DNA of 64,000 nt, from positions 16,163 through 80,162 of the forward strand of contig JAGRNA010000048.1 of assembly GCA_020441005.1 (NCBI GenBank), given 5' to 3'. Made by a program: the position numbers and the translations under genes. Positions 26,943 through 35,181 of the stretch are shown in pieces. Numbering within the stretch: the first letter of the stretch is position 1; each line of letters opens with the position of its first letter. Under the pieces are notes generated by a model. It searched no databases, had not been told where the DNA came from, and was given only the letters and a program-made list of their open reading frames with translations. Origin of the DNA: Leptospiraceae bacterium (GTDB lineage: Bacteria; Spirochaetota; Leptospiria; Leptospirales; Leptonemataceae).

Positions 26943-27070
26943 ATTAGAAAGTTTGCTACACTGCGTTGTTGTCTTTTGGGCCAATCACGTCCGTTAGAGC
27001 CCGGACCAGCCGGAATTATACGGAGCGCCGGCCCAGTCTATGGAACCGGCGCCTGGATGCCATGGTTGTA

Positions 27071-27505
27071 TCAGGGATTGCGCGGAATGCGAATCTTTTG
27101 ACCTGGATATATCAGATCGGCATTCTTGATCACTTCGCGGTTGGCTTCAAAAATGACCGGGTACTTCATCACATCGCCGTAATATTCACCGGCAATTTTT
27201 GAAAGGGTATCGCCCTTCTTGATGATGTAGTAGTCTGAATCCGTTGTCTCACTGGGCTGCAGATCATCGGCAACGACTTCGGTTACACCCTGCAGGTTAC
27301 CGGCCAGCAGGATTGCTTTTTCGCGCGTAGCAGCCGAATCGCAAGACCCGCTCAGGGTGACAACCCCATCAGCATATTCAACTTCCAGATCTTCGATGGC
27401 CAGGTCATCGGCCATAATGTATTCCTTGATTTTCAAGGCGGCATTATCGTCCTCATCGCCAAACAGCTTGGTGCCGATGTCTTCAACAAAATCAAATAGT
27501 CCCAT
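27071..27505 (-). CDS. kbp: BON-LysM protein, Kbp/YgaU family
   Basis: A 144-residue protein starting MGLFDFVEDIGTKLFGDEDD, very like the E. coli Kbp (YgaU) start. A BON domain (about 35-85; VEYADGVVTLSG) is followed by a LysM domain (YYIIKKGDTLSKIAGEYYGD ... IYPGQKIRIP). In E. coli Kbp binds potassium in the cytoplasm or periplasm under osmotic stress. Length and domain order match. GAGG lies upstream of the ATG at loose spacing. A longer frame to 27577 exists but the extra residues are not family-like. Confidence 0.85.
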   Translation of the reverse strand: MGLFDFVEDIGTKLFGDEDDNAALKIKEYIMADDLAIEDLEVEYADGVVTLSGSCDSAATREKAILLAGNLQGVTEVVADDLQPSETTDSDYYIIKKGDTLSKIAGEYYGDVMKYPVIFEANREVIKNADLIYPGQKIRIPRNP

Positions 27506-27630
27506 GTGTGTTTTTACCTCATTTCGTGTTTTATGGATAGGGTGCTGCCACGCTAAAGGCTGGTAGGTCACTGTCAATACTGTTTGCCACCAGCCAGACC
27601 ATGGTCTAGTCTATGGGGAAGCGCACCCTG

Positions 27631-29940
27631 CTATGGAGTGATCTCTGTACCAGGACGATATTCCCGGTAATGTCCCGCGCCGAGAGCCCGGACTTCTGCG
27701 GCCGAGCGCAAGGTACGGCGCAGCTGCCGCGTGGCAAAGAGCGGCGCTTGATCGGCAAAATGAGGCGAGTCCGCCACATCGCTGTTGCCAAACTGATGTA
27801 AGGACCAGGCCCGCGGCCCATCCGGATGAAAGGCCACGATACTGATATACGAGTCGCCCGCCGTTCCGACCAGGTGACTGCCCTCCAGTTCGCCATGAAT
27901 CGCATTGAGCACATCCGGACCGCCGCCCAGCCCCAGGTCCAGATCGCCGCGCCGTAGACGCTGCACTGTTCCGAGCGGGACATCCACCCGGCCATAATGA
28001 TCGCTTAGCCACTCCACTGCAGATCGAAAACTTGCCAGCGGATCCGGCAGTTCATGAGCATGATCGAGGACAATCGCCTTCCAGATTGGCCGCCAGGTGA
28101 GAATTGCCAGCGCCGCAGCCCGTGAGTCGGGATCTGTATTGCCGTCCCAGTTAGCCAATAGCGCCAGTCCCTTCTTTTCGGCCTCCGTACGGGGCTGGAA
28201 ATGTTGCAATACCGGATCAATTGCTTCCTTATAGATCGGTGCTCCCCGGGCATACTTGCGGTCCCATTTATAGCTTACAAATTCATCGTGCGTGATGCTG
28301 CGATCCCGACCAAACAATTCATGCGAGCGCATCGCCCGGTTGGTAATCCGCATTTCGATGCCCTGCTCCGGTTGGTAGCGCCGCGGATCCGGATTGCCGT
28401 AGCCGGTGGTCGTCACAAAGGGCGATGAATTGCAGTTTTGGATAAAACCGGAAGGCGGATTTGTAACCTGGGGCAACTGATCAAAGTCCAGATACTTCTG
28501 CCAGATTAAATCCGAACGACTGCCGTCCATGACAGCCTGCCAGTCCAGTCCAGCCTGGCGCTGCGGTAAAAGGGCATTGTATACATAATAAATATTGTAA
28601 CGGTCCGCATACACCGTGTTGAACATCGGCAGGGCCTGCATACGCATCGCCTGTTGCCATTCCGCCAGATTGTGGGCCTTGCTCATGCGGTACCACTGCT
28701 CTACCGCCCGGGTAAAGCGGCCCAGCCCGGCATAACGGATCGCAAAGTAGCCAAAGTCATTTTGGAACACCGGTCCGTGCCGGCTCCAAAAAGCCGACTT
28801 GTAGATGGTAAACGAGAACAGGGTCAAATCAATCTCAATCGGGACGCGGGTGATACCGAGGGGCAGCCACTCGTCATCCAGCTTGTAGACCAGACCGCTG
28901 CCTGTGGCGCTGGCGGCCCTGACTCTTTTGACCGTCAGCCGGTAGACATCGAGAGCGTCGCTTTTATTGACTGTGTGCGCCCAGCCCAGCTGGTCATTAT
29001 GACCGACCAGAATCAGGGGCGCGCCCGGAAAGGTGCCGCCGTTCATGTTCCAGCCATCGTCCGATGCAACATGGGCCTCATACCAGGCAACCGGTCCGGT
29101 CCACGGTTGATGCGAATTGATATTCAGGCGTGTGATCCCGTCCGCTGAACGACCAGGCCCGACGGCATGGCTGTTGCTGCCTTCCAGATGCAGAGTGGCA
29201 TCTGCCTGCGCGCCAAAATCAGCCGCCCGGGCAATATCCATCGGGAAGGCTGACTTTAACCACTGCAGAACCTGTAGCGAACCGCCGGTTTGCGGACCGG
29301 AGTTGGAGTGCAGGGCAGGGATCCGATCACCCACTGACCAGTTTCGATCGGCCTTGCTCAGCGCCCCGACTACGGTATGCAGGCGCATAAAAAGCGGCAG
29401 TTTATGCGCAAAGCCAGCCGCCAGATCAATGCCCTGCACCGGAAAGATACGCCCATCGGCTGCGCCCGGGTGTAAAGCAGCATAGTAATTCAGACCGGCT
29501 GCGTAGCCTTCCAGCAGGTCCTTGGTGGACGGACTCAACTGCGCATCATAATCGGCCGCGACACGCGGCCAAAGGCGGATCAGGCCGGTATAAAAGTCAT
29601 TGCCCAGCGCCGCTCCGTTCAGCCGGAACAGACCCAGCTTGCCGCGCGTGGCCGCCAAAATCAGCTGGATTTCGGCAAAGTCATCCTCGGCGTGTGCGTA
29701 GGCCAGGCCAAAGGCCGCGTCCGCATCACTCTGACCGTGTATATGCGGCACGCCATAGTTATCGCGTAGAATTTGTACCCGGCCGGCCTGCTCCTGCATG
29801 GCCTTTGTAAGCGCCACGTCCGCGCGCAGCAGCCAGGAGCGCAGTCCAACCCAGGTAATCAGGACCAGGAGCAGGACCGCTGTATTGCGTAGCGCACCTT
29901 GCCAGCGTTTTGGAGATTGGTTGGTTCGTTTGTTCGTCAC
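27631..29940 (-). CDS. Penicillin acylase family (Ntn) hydrolase, second copy
   Basis: About 769 residues. The membrane anchor is NTAVLLLVLITWVGLRSWLL. The alpha region has VQILRDNYGVPHIHG and YAHAEDDFAEIQ. The beta-chain nucleophile is the serine of GSNSHAVGP (about residue 255), followed by NINSHQPW and GHNDQLGWAHTVN. This resembles aculeacin A or acyl-homoserine-lactone acylases. The start is placed at GTG 29940 because a homologous leader in front of the crp-type gene ends at the aligned GTG-ATG; a TTG at 29958 is the alternative. The first 43 codons and the leader are duplicated at 33354-33564. The paralogue at 16.8 kb is only distantly alike. Confidence 0.85.
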   Translation of the reverse strand: MTNKRTNQSPKRWQGALRNTAVLLLVLITWVGLRSWLLRADVALTKAMQEQAGRVQILRDNYGVPHIHGQSDADAAFGLAYAHAEDDFAEIQLILAATRGKLGLFRLNGAALGNDFYTGLIRLWPRVAADYDAQLSPSTKDLLEGYAAGLNYYAALHPGAADGRIFPVQGIDLAAGFAHKLPLFMRLHTVVGALSKADRNWSVGDRIPALHSNSGPQTGGSLQVLQWLKSAFPMDIARAADFGAQADATLHLEGSNSHAVGPGRSADGITRLNINSHQPWTGPVAWYEAHVASDDGWNMNGGTFPGAPLILVGHNDQLGWAHTVNKSDALDVYRLTVKRVRAASATGSGLVYKLDDEWLPLGITRVPIEIDLTLFSFTIYKSAFWSRHGPVFQNDFGYFAIRYAGLGRFTRAVEQWYRMSKAHNLAEWQQAMRMQALPMFNTVYADRYNIYYVYNALLPQRQAGLDWQAVMDGSRSDLIWQKYLDFDQLPQVTNPPSGFIQNCNSSPFVTTTGYGNPDPRRYQPEQGIEMRITNRAMRSHELFGRDRSITHDEFVSYKWDRKYARGAPIYKEAIDPVLQHFQPRTEAEKKGLALLANWDGNTDPDSRAAALAILTWRPIWKAIVLDHAHELPDPLASFRSAVEWLSDHYGRVDVPLGTVQRLRRGDLDLGLGGGPDVLNAIHGELEGSHLVGTAGDSYISIVAFHPDGPRAWSLHQFGNSDVADSPHFADQAPLFATRQLRRTLRSAAEVRALGAGHYREYRPGTEITP

Positions 29941-30023
29941 AGCGACCAAGGCTATCAAAGCGGACTAAAGCGGCAAGGTGATTCGCAATGAAAGACCGGG
30001 ACAGATCGCGGGGCACAAGGCCC
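29813..30023. repeat. 211-bp direct repeat, copy A
   Basis: From GCCACGTCCGCGCG to GGGGCACAAGGCCC this matches 33354-33564 over 211 bp with few substitutions and no net length change, in the same orientation. It includes the leader and first codons of the acylase gene. Together the two copies bracket a 3.3-kb accessory block. Confidence 0.88.
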
Positions 30024-30060
30024 GACGCAGCGTGGAGTCGTGTTAACCGCAGTTTGGCAG

Positions 30061-30438
30061 CTATTTAGGAAAGTATTTCAGATTTTTCCCGGCAAAAATC
30101 TGAAAATCCGAATCCTGAGTCCATAGTACTGCATCATAATGGATTACCGTAGCCCAAATAATACTATCAGCCATTGGTATTCTATTTTCGCTACTTATAC
30201 GGGCTGCTGATAAAGATAATACTTGATCCAAATCAATGATTTGACCCATCTGCATGTGCGCAATCGCAGTAAGGGCAATATTTTCGTCTGTTTCCGAGTA
30301 GAGCTTCTTAAAAACCTCATATAGTGTAACGACCGGAATCAATAGTTTATTTGTATTTTCGACAGGTTTTGCAAATAATGAGGCCCTGTCTGAGTCAGAA
30401 AAGTACTCTAACCAGCCTGAGGAGTCAACGATATTCAA
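30061..30438 (-). CDS. vapC: PIN-domain ribonuclease toxin VapC
   Basis: A 125-residue protein beginning NIVDSSGWLEYF, the first PIN acidic motif. Further acidic residues in VTLYEVFKK, PMADSIIWATV and LWTQDSDF complete the Mg-binding pocket. VapC toxins cleave specific RNAs, often initiator tRNA. The start is a TTG that overlaps the TGA stop of the antitoxin gene, the usual translational coupling. It lies in the repeat-flanked accessory block. Confidence 0.9.
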   Translation of the reverse strand: MNIVDSSGWLEYFSDSDRASLFAKPVENTNKLLIPVVTLYEVFKKLYSETDENIALTAIAHMQMGQIIDLDQVLSLSAARISSENRIPMADSIIWATVIHYDAVLWTQDSDFQIFAGKNLKYFPK

Positions 30439-30641
30439 AATCTATCCTTTTCTCTATCGATAGAAGTGCTTAACCCTTTTGCAATTCCTCTTATTTTCTT
30501 GATATTTTGTAATGGAATAATCTCTATTCTGCCATCGTAATAAAAGATTTCCACTTCTTGACCAGGCCTTAGATTGTTTTTTTCACGGACTTCTTTTGGT
30601 ATCACAACCTGATATTTCGCTGAAATTGTCACAGTGCTCAT
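30435..30641 (-). CDS. vapB: AbrB/SpoVT-type antitoxin VapB
   Basis: A 68-residue protein with the swapped-hairpin AbrB fold: TISAKYQVVIPKEVREKNNLRPGQ, then EIFYYDGRIEIIPL. The tail (GIAKGLSTSIDREKDRF) is the toxin-neutralising part. It is expected to repress its own operon together with VapC. No Shine-Dalgarno sequence is seen at the ATG. It overlaps vapC by 4 bp. Confidence 0.9.
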   Translation of the reverse strand: MSTVTISAKYQVVIPKEVREKNNLRPGQEVEIFYYDGRIEIIPLQNIKKIRGIAKGLSTSIDREKDRF

Positions 30642-30828
30642 GAACTATGAAAAATATCTGTATCAGTTATGTAAAACAAAATACTGATCGATAAGAAAAT
30701 CGTATAACGTTTTTTATCGAAAACAAAATTGGCAAGCGACACTTCGACGACGCGGTTGGTGAGCTTGCCGAACTACAGCAACCTACCCCAAGTGCGGCCT
30801 CAGCGACCCGGCACACAGTTCCCTTTCC

Positions 30829-30967
30829 CCAAATGCGTCAGCATTTGACCGCACTGGGTGAGTACGCCGGGATTTCTTGCTAGCCAAATGCGCCAGCATT
30901 TGGCCGCACTGGATGAGTGCGCCGAGATTTCTTGCTAGCCAAATGCGTCAGCGTTTGACCGCACTGG
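30829..30967. repeat. 55-bp tandem REP-like repeat, 2.5 copies
   Basis: The unit begins CCAAATGCGTCAGCATTTGA and ends GATTTCTTGCTAG. Copies start at 30829, 30884 and 30939 (the last partial). Each unit holds a palindrome CAAATGC-GTCA-GCATTTG that can form a 7-bp hairpin; substitutions in copies 2 and 3 partly keep pairing. A further copy lies at 31838-31893. Confidence 0.85.
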
Positions 30968-31130
30968 CATGAATTCGCTGGATAAATAAGTGAAGCAACT
31001 ATACGCGCCTGGCTATTGCTATTTTCGTCAATGTTAAATACTAAAGCCGCAGATCGGCGGCAAGGATGCCGCCGCCAAACACCGGCGCTTGATTGTCCGG
31101 ATGACAATCACCGCGACGGGCCTTTCTTTG

Positions 31131-31160
31131 CCCACTTTCTTTGGGCTCAAAGAAAGTGGG
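31131..31160. repeat. Perfect 12-bp hairpin, REP-type palindrome
   Basis: CCCACTTTCTTT and AAAGAAAGTGGG are separated by GGGCTC. Similar CTTTCTTTGCC..AAAGAAAG palindromes occur as dispersed elements in other bacterial genomes (from memory). It stands about 70 bases beyond the end of the small DUF1566 gene and could also terminate its transcript. Confidence 0.75.
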
Positions 31161-31228
31161 GGATAGCGATTCAGCCAGGCGGGTTTACCTCTCAAAGTTT
31201 CAAAGAATCCACTCACTTGCGCTCGTGA

Positions 31229-31702
31229 TCACGGTCCGGATGACACACAACGAACATAGCAGCTAGACGCCTTACTGTAGGATTCCACGTAGCCAGTGGC
31301 GAAGGCGACGATCCACGCTTTCGTTGTATCGCCAACAGAGGTAGTAGCCGACCAATAATTGTGGGCAACTGTGCTCGGGAATTTGGTCGCATCGATCGAC
31401 GGGTTGGATGTAGTGTAGTCCACGATACTCTTGAGTTCGTTCACGTTGGGCAGGCGCCAGCTGCGGCCAGCCAGGCTGAGACTGTTGCAATAGCCCAGGG
31501 CCGTATCCCAGTTGGCGGTGGTTGCCGATCCGCTGCAAGTAGCATCACTGGTCTGGCCGCGCAAGCATTTCTGCCAGACCAGATGATTGGCCGTATCGCT
31601 AATCGTACCGTCGCCATTATCGGTGAATGACGGTGCCGCCGCGGTCGGGATGCCAATGACCAAAGCTATGATGATGGTTAGTACCTGGCTTCGTTGTTTC
31701 AT
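31229..31702 (-). CDS. DUF1566 (Lcl) domain exported protein
   Basis: A 157-residue protein with a signal peptide (VLTIIIALVIGIPTAAA) followed by one DUF1566 domain: FTDNGDGTISDTANHLVWQK, ANWDTALGYCN, WRLPNVNELKSIVDY, NYWSATTS and YVRCVSSGP. DUF1566 proteins are C-lectin-fold-like, often surface-exposed and frequent in Leptospira. AAAGGAAAG precedes the ATG. It is shorter than, and related to, the neighbouring gene at 31932, and is bracketed by REP-like copies. The ligand is unknown. Confidence 0.85.
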   Translation of the reverse strand: MKQRSQVLTIIIALVIGIPTAAAPSFTDNGDGTISDTANHLVWQKCLRGQTSDATCSGSATTANWDTALGYCNSLSLAGRSWRLPNVNELKSIVDYTTSNPSIDATKFPSTVAHNYWSATTSVGDTTKAWIVAFATGYVESYSKASSCYVRCVSSGP

Positions 31703-31837
31703 TTTTTTGCTTTCCTTTGTTTTTGTATGGTTTCATGACCCTGACGATTGCATTGTTTTGGCATGTGCCGGTTGTGCGCGGGTCCGGGCTGCAAAGCAGG
31801 GCCGCCTGAGAAGTCAAATTCCAGTTGCACCGGGCGC

Positions 31838-31893
31838 GTCGGGATTTATGGCCAGCCAAATGCGCCAGCGTTTGACCGCACTGGGTGAGTGCG
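31838..31893. repeat. Isolated copy of the 55-bp REP-like unit
   Basis: GGGATTTATGGCCAGCCAAA and the following GCGCCAGCGTTTGACCGCAC match the tandem unit at 30829-30967, but the hairpin arm is weakened (AATGCGCCAGCGTT). It lies between the two DUF1566 genes. Confidence 0.75.
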
Positions 31894-31931
31894 TTGACCG
31901 AACTACAAGCGCCGCAGCCAGGGGGGTTTTC

Positions 31932-33005
31932 CTAATTACTAACACAACGAACATAGTAGACATTTGTCTTAACGGCGGCACCCACGGAGCCAGAGCTGAA
32001 GTGGACGTACCACGCGGCCGTAGTACTGGCAACATAGGTAGTCGCCGACCGATAAATGCTGGGAGCTGTGGCCGGAAAGGCGCTGGCAAAGCTCCATTTA
32101 CTATCCGCGTAGGCATAATCGACCAGGGTCGATAGCTCCTGGATCGTCGGCACCCTCCAGCCTGTACGCCCCGCATAGCCATTGCCGGCATTGGCGCTGT
32201 TGAGCGCATCGCAGCCGGTGCCCGTGCCGGTGGCCGTAGCCCAGTTCATGGTGCTGGCCGCGCCGGAACTGCAATCGGCACCGCTCTGTCCCTCGGAGCA
32301 ACTCTTCCAGACCAGGCCGGTCACGTTGTCGGTGGTCGTATAATCGCTGGTATACGTTACATGTTGCGTGGGGCCAGTGAAACTGCGCGCCAGGCCAATC
32401 TGGTGCTCGCCGTCCTGGCCGGTGCCACTGCAAGCAATCAGCGTGCCGCTACTATCCCAGCACTGGGTAATGCTGGTCGACAGGGTCTGCGGTGCGAGGG
32501 CCGCCGCAACCTCAATGCTGATCGTAGCGTTGCCGGAGCCAAGGCTGTTGGTGGCCGTAATCGTGTAGCTGGTGGCACCCTGGGTAGCCGTGGGCGTGCC
32601 CGAAATCGCGCAGCTGGTCGCATTGATGGAAAGGCCGACCGGCAGGGTCGGCGAGGACGTGCAACCAGTGGGGGTGGTGCCGGTCAGGCTCGGTGTAATC
32701 TTCGTAATGGCGCTATTCTGCGTGAAGCTATACGGCGAGCCGCTGTATGTCACCGTGGGTGCGGTGCCGCCGCCAGTATTCCCTCCGGTATTGCCCCCGC
32801 CAGCGACTGCCAGGGCTACCAGCAGATTACGCCAGGTATTGTTTTCCGGAAAAGTTTGCACACAATTATAGATGCTCAACACAAGCAGGCTGGCCAGAGC
32901 TGCCCGGTAGCCGCTTAAGTTTTGCAAACGCCTGAAAAATAGTTCACTGACTGCTTTGTTGCTTGCATATCTTATGCCAAATGCGTCAAAATTATTACGG
33001 GTCAT
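31932..33005 (-). CDS. Lipoprotein with Ig-like and DUF1566 domains
   Basis: A 357-residue protein. The start is taken at the ATG giving MTRNNFDAFG, with AAGG upstream; the open frame extends to 33092. A hydrophobic run ends VLSIYNC, a spirochaete-style lipobox. A glycine-rich linker is followed by a putative Ig-like domain (about 85-170; PTLPVGLSINATSCAISGTP) and a C-terminal DUF1566 domain (TTDNVTGLVWKSC, WRVPTIQELSTLVDYAY, YVRCVSN). It is probably surface-exposed. Its DUF1566 part is similar to the smaller gene downstream, so one may derive from the other. Confidence 0.82.
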   Translation of the reverse strand: MTRNNFDAFGIRYASNKAVSELFFRRLQNLSGYRAALASLLVLSIYNCVQTFPENNTWRNLLVALAVAGGGNTGGNTGGGTAPTVTYSGSPYSFTQNSAITKITPSLTGTTPTGCTSSPTLPVGLSINATSCAISGTPTATQGATSYTITATNSLGSGNATISIEVAAALAPQTLSTSITQCWDSSGTLIACSGTGQDGEHQIGLARSFTGPTQHVTYTSDYTTTDNVTGLVWKSCSEGQSGADCSSGAASTMNWATATGTGTGCDALNSANAGNGYAGRTGWRVPTIQELSTLVDYAYADSKWSFASAFPATAPSIYRSATTYVASTTAAWYVHFSSGSVGAAVKTNVYYVRCVSN

Positions 33006-33353
33006 AATTCCAGCCTTGCTTGTCTTCAATGGAAAATATCTATTTACGCCTCCTATGTCATTTTTACAGAAAATGATGCTTTTTTTCGGCATGTGTCGGG
33101 CAAATTGACAGTAGGGCCCATTGATGAGCCGTCAACGGACACTCCCGCTGACCTGGCCCAAGGCAGCCTTTTATTGCCGACCACGACTGTTTGTTGCCTT
33201 GCCGAATTGGTGGCCGGGGCTAGTCCCGTTGCGGTCTACCCGATTTTTGTGCCACTGTGCAGCCATAATTCACAATCCGGTGCAATTTACATCCATTGCG
33301 GGTAGTATACCTGGTAGACTCAAAAACCGGGGTTCGTTCGCCTGCTTGCAATT
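33006..33353. other. Intergenic region, no further feature
   Basis: About 350 bases in front of the Ig/DUF1566 gene. No ORF of credible composition or strong structure was seen before the duplicated acylase fragment begins. Confidence 0.5.
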
Positions 33354-33564
33354 GCCACATCCGCGCGAAGTAGCCAGGAGCGCAGTCCAACCCAGGTAAT
33401 CAGGACCAGGAGCAGGACCGCTGTATTGCGTAGCACGCGTTGCCAGCGTTTTGGAGATTGGTTGATTTGCTTGTTCGTCACAGCGGCCAAGGCTATCAAA
33501 GCGGACTAAAGCGGCAAAGTGATTCGCAATGAAAGACCGGGACAGATCGCGGGGCACAAGGCCC
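33354..33564 (-). pseudogene. 211-bp repeat copy B: duplicated 5' end of acylase gene
   Basis: Copy of 29813-30023 carrying the leader and about the first 43 codons of the acylase gene, ending abruptly with no further acylase homology. Both copies keep the frame (PKRWQ, LLVLITWVGLRSWLL). It is a gene fragment, not functional on its own. The same leader in diverged form is found at 36672-36749. Confidence 0.85.
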
Positions 33565-33588
33565 CTCACAAATAAATCGCCGAGGGAC

Positions 33589-34161
33589 TCAGGGCAGCGC
33601 GTGGATGGATTGTAAATTGATCGCACAATTAGGTATGGGACGATTTTCCAGGCGGACTTTCAGAGCCGCATTCATTTGCGTGTAGCCCTCTTCGATCGTT
33701 TCCAGTTCAGCAAACAGGACGAAGAGGCCATAGAACTCCTCTCGTTGCACAAACAAGACTTCTGTGTCCCGTTCAATAATTTCAAATACATGCTCGCCGG
33801 TAAACAACCCCGGTATGCCGCCGCCCCAGACGAGCAGACGCTGCGGTTCAATGCGCAGCACCCGTGGATGGATTGTAATCTGACTGCCATTGGGTTTGTG
33901 AATCTCCACAAGGATGGTATTCCCTTCCTGCAAGAAACCTTCCACACGCACGTGATACGGGTTCCACTCGGGATAGCATTGATTTGCCATCAGGGCTGAC
34001 CAGATTTCGGCCGGCGAGGCCTTGATGGCCGTTTGTGTATACACAGACTTGCATGCGCCTGGTAAAAACAAGGCCAGCAAAGATGTCCAGGTAATCCAGG
34101 AACGCAGACGAGTATGCCACCGGATTTTTTGCAAAGCTGTTTGTATTGTTTGATATATCAT
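33589..34161 (-). CDS. SRPBCC-fold lipoprotein
   Basis: A 190-residue protein. The hydrophobic run SLLALFLPGACKSV ends in a lipobox. The mature part begins QTAIKASPAEIWSALMANQCYPEWNPYHVRVEG, the typical opening of START/SRPBCC domains, and has LLVWGGGIPGLFTGEHVFEI and a long C-terminal helix. It probably binds a hydrophobic ligand at the membrane surface. It is the last of three genes on the minus strand, with DUF4386 and SDR genes upstream. Confidence 0.8.
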   Translation of the reverse strand: MIYQTIQTALQKIRWHTRLRSWITWTSLLALFLPGACKSVYTQTAIKASPAEIWSALMANQCYPEWNPYHVRVEGFLQEGNTILVEIHKPNGSQITIHPRVLRIEPQRLLVWGGGIPGLFTGEHVFEIIERDTEVLFVQREEFYGLFVLFAELETIEEGYTQMNAALKVRLENRPIPNCAINLQSIHALP

Positions 34162-34208
34162 AGTAATTTCTCTTTATTCTTCATAGTTTAATTTTGCCTG
34201 GCAGATCA

Positions 34209-35084
34209 TCAGGCCAGCGCTGCTGCCAGCATTGCAATCAGCAATACGACCATGCTGCAGTAGCCCCATTTTCCGGGCTGAATTAGCGCTAACTGCCTGC
34301 CTCCTCGATACAGATACACTGCTGTACTCAGCAGCCAAAGAAGCCAAAATACCTGAAAAACCACATTCAAGGGACCAAGAGCAGCAAAACTGCCGCCGAA
34401 TTGTTCGAGAGAGTAAAGTCCGATTCCGGCATGGACAGGAATTCCGCTGACGGCAAAAAAACGGGGCACACTGTGATCACGCAGCATATGCACGCAAAAA
34501 AGAATGCCTGCTATTCCATGAGCCAGAAAGGCCAGGTTTTCACCGGCCAATACACCAGCATACAAATGAAAGGCCTCTAATATCAAAACTGCTGTATCAC
34601 TTTGCTCCGGGTGTGTCAGTGTTACATCCGCAATCCAGGGAACCAAAAAAACCCAGCGGCCAAAACCGAGAGACTGCAGCAAGCCGGCGATAACTGCCAG
34701 GGTGCGCCCGGCGGCGGCAATTGAACTGTGCCTGCCAAAAGAATGATACAAAAAAATATGCACCAGAATAAAACTGAATCCGCTCAAAGTGAATAAATAA
34801 TAGGCGCCACGATTCAGCTCTGCATGCGCTTGAAAGGCGGCCAACATGTCTTCTGCCGGAACGCGTAAAATCTCCGGGAAAGAAAATGTTTCCACGAGTA
34901 TAAAGTAGGCCGCATGCATCAGGCTGACGTGGATAACAGTCATCAGTAAAAATATTGTGCGCGATTGCACCAGGCCCCGGCTGTCCGGCTCGGTTTTTCC
35001 TTGATCAATGCCGAACTGATTGTTCGCTGCTGTAGTTACATCCAAAGCAGTTGGAGACGATTGTTTCATTATTTGTTGTTTCAT
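34209..35084 (-). CDS. DUF4386 family membrane protein
   Basis: A 291-residue protein with six or seven hydrophobic segments, a polar N-terminus of about 40 residues, and the segment LQSLGFGRWVFLVPWIADVT, which fits the RWVFLVP signature of DUF4386. AAAGGAAAAACACA precedes the ATG. Function is unknown. The gene is in the same orientation as the SRPBCC lipoprotein gene 47 bp downstream. Confidence 0.75.
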   Translation of the reverse strand: MKQQIMKQSSPTALDVTTAANNQFGIDQGKTEPDSRGLVQSRTIFLLMTVIHVSLMHAAYFILVETFSFPEILRVPAEDMLAAFQAHAELNRGAYYLFTLSGFSFILVHIFLYHSFGRHSSIAAAGRTLAVIAGLLQSLGFGRWVFLVPWIADVTLTHPEQSDTAVLILEAFHLYAGVLAGENLAFLAHGIAGILFCVHMLRDHSVPRFFAVSGIPVHAGIGLYSLEQFGGSFAALGPLNVVFQVFWLLWLLSTAVYLYRGGRQLALIQPGKWGYCSMVVLLIAMLAAALA

Positions 35085-35181
35085 TGTGTTTTTCCTTTTG
35101 TTATTCTTTCTTAAGCTTTATCAGCGGGAGATTCTTAAGGGCAATCCACAGCTGTTTAAAGCGCCGCCTGACTGCCAGCCT

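Larger units (their letters stand above)
30642..31228. other. Repeat-rich intergenic region
   Basis: About 590 bases without a credible gene. It holds the 55-bp tandem repeat (30829-30967) and a long perfect hairpin (31131-31160), both listed. Short frames running over the repeats are not credible. Confidence 0.7.

Noticed and set aside
29759..30016. Minus-strand ORF containing RDLSRSFIANHLAALV, repeated at 33.5 kb and in part at 36.7 kb
   Set aside because: The similarity is at nucleotide level and follows the duplicated leader; the frame is not protein-like downstream and is disrupted by other genes.
30223..30236. TTGATCCAAATCAA, a perfect FNR-type palindrome
   Set aside because: It lies inside the vapC coding sequence, with no gene start or -10 box at the right distance; taken as chance.
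30829..30967. Regular direct repeats that could suggest a CRISPR array
   Set aside because: The units are contiguous 55-bp tandem copies without unique spacers, and no cas gene is near.
30880..31107. Minus-strand 75-codon frame over the REP-like units
   Set aside because: It is generated by the repeats and has no ribosome-binding site or recognisable protein features.
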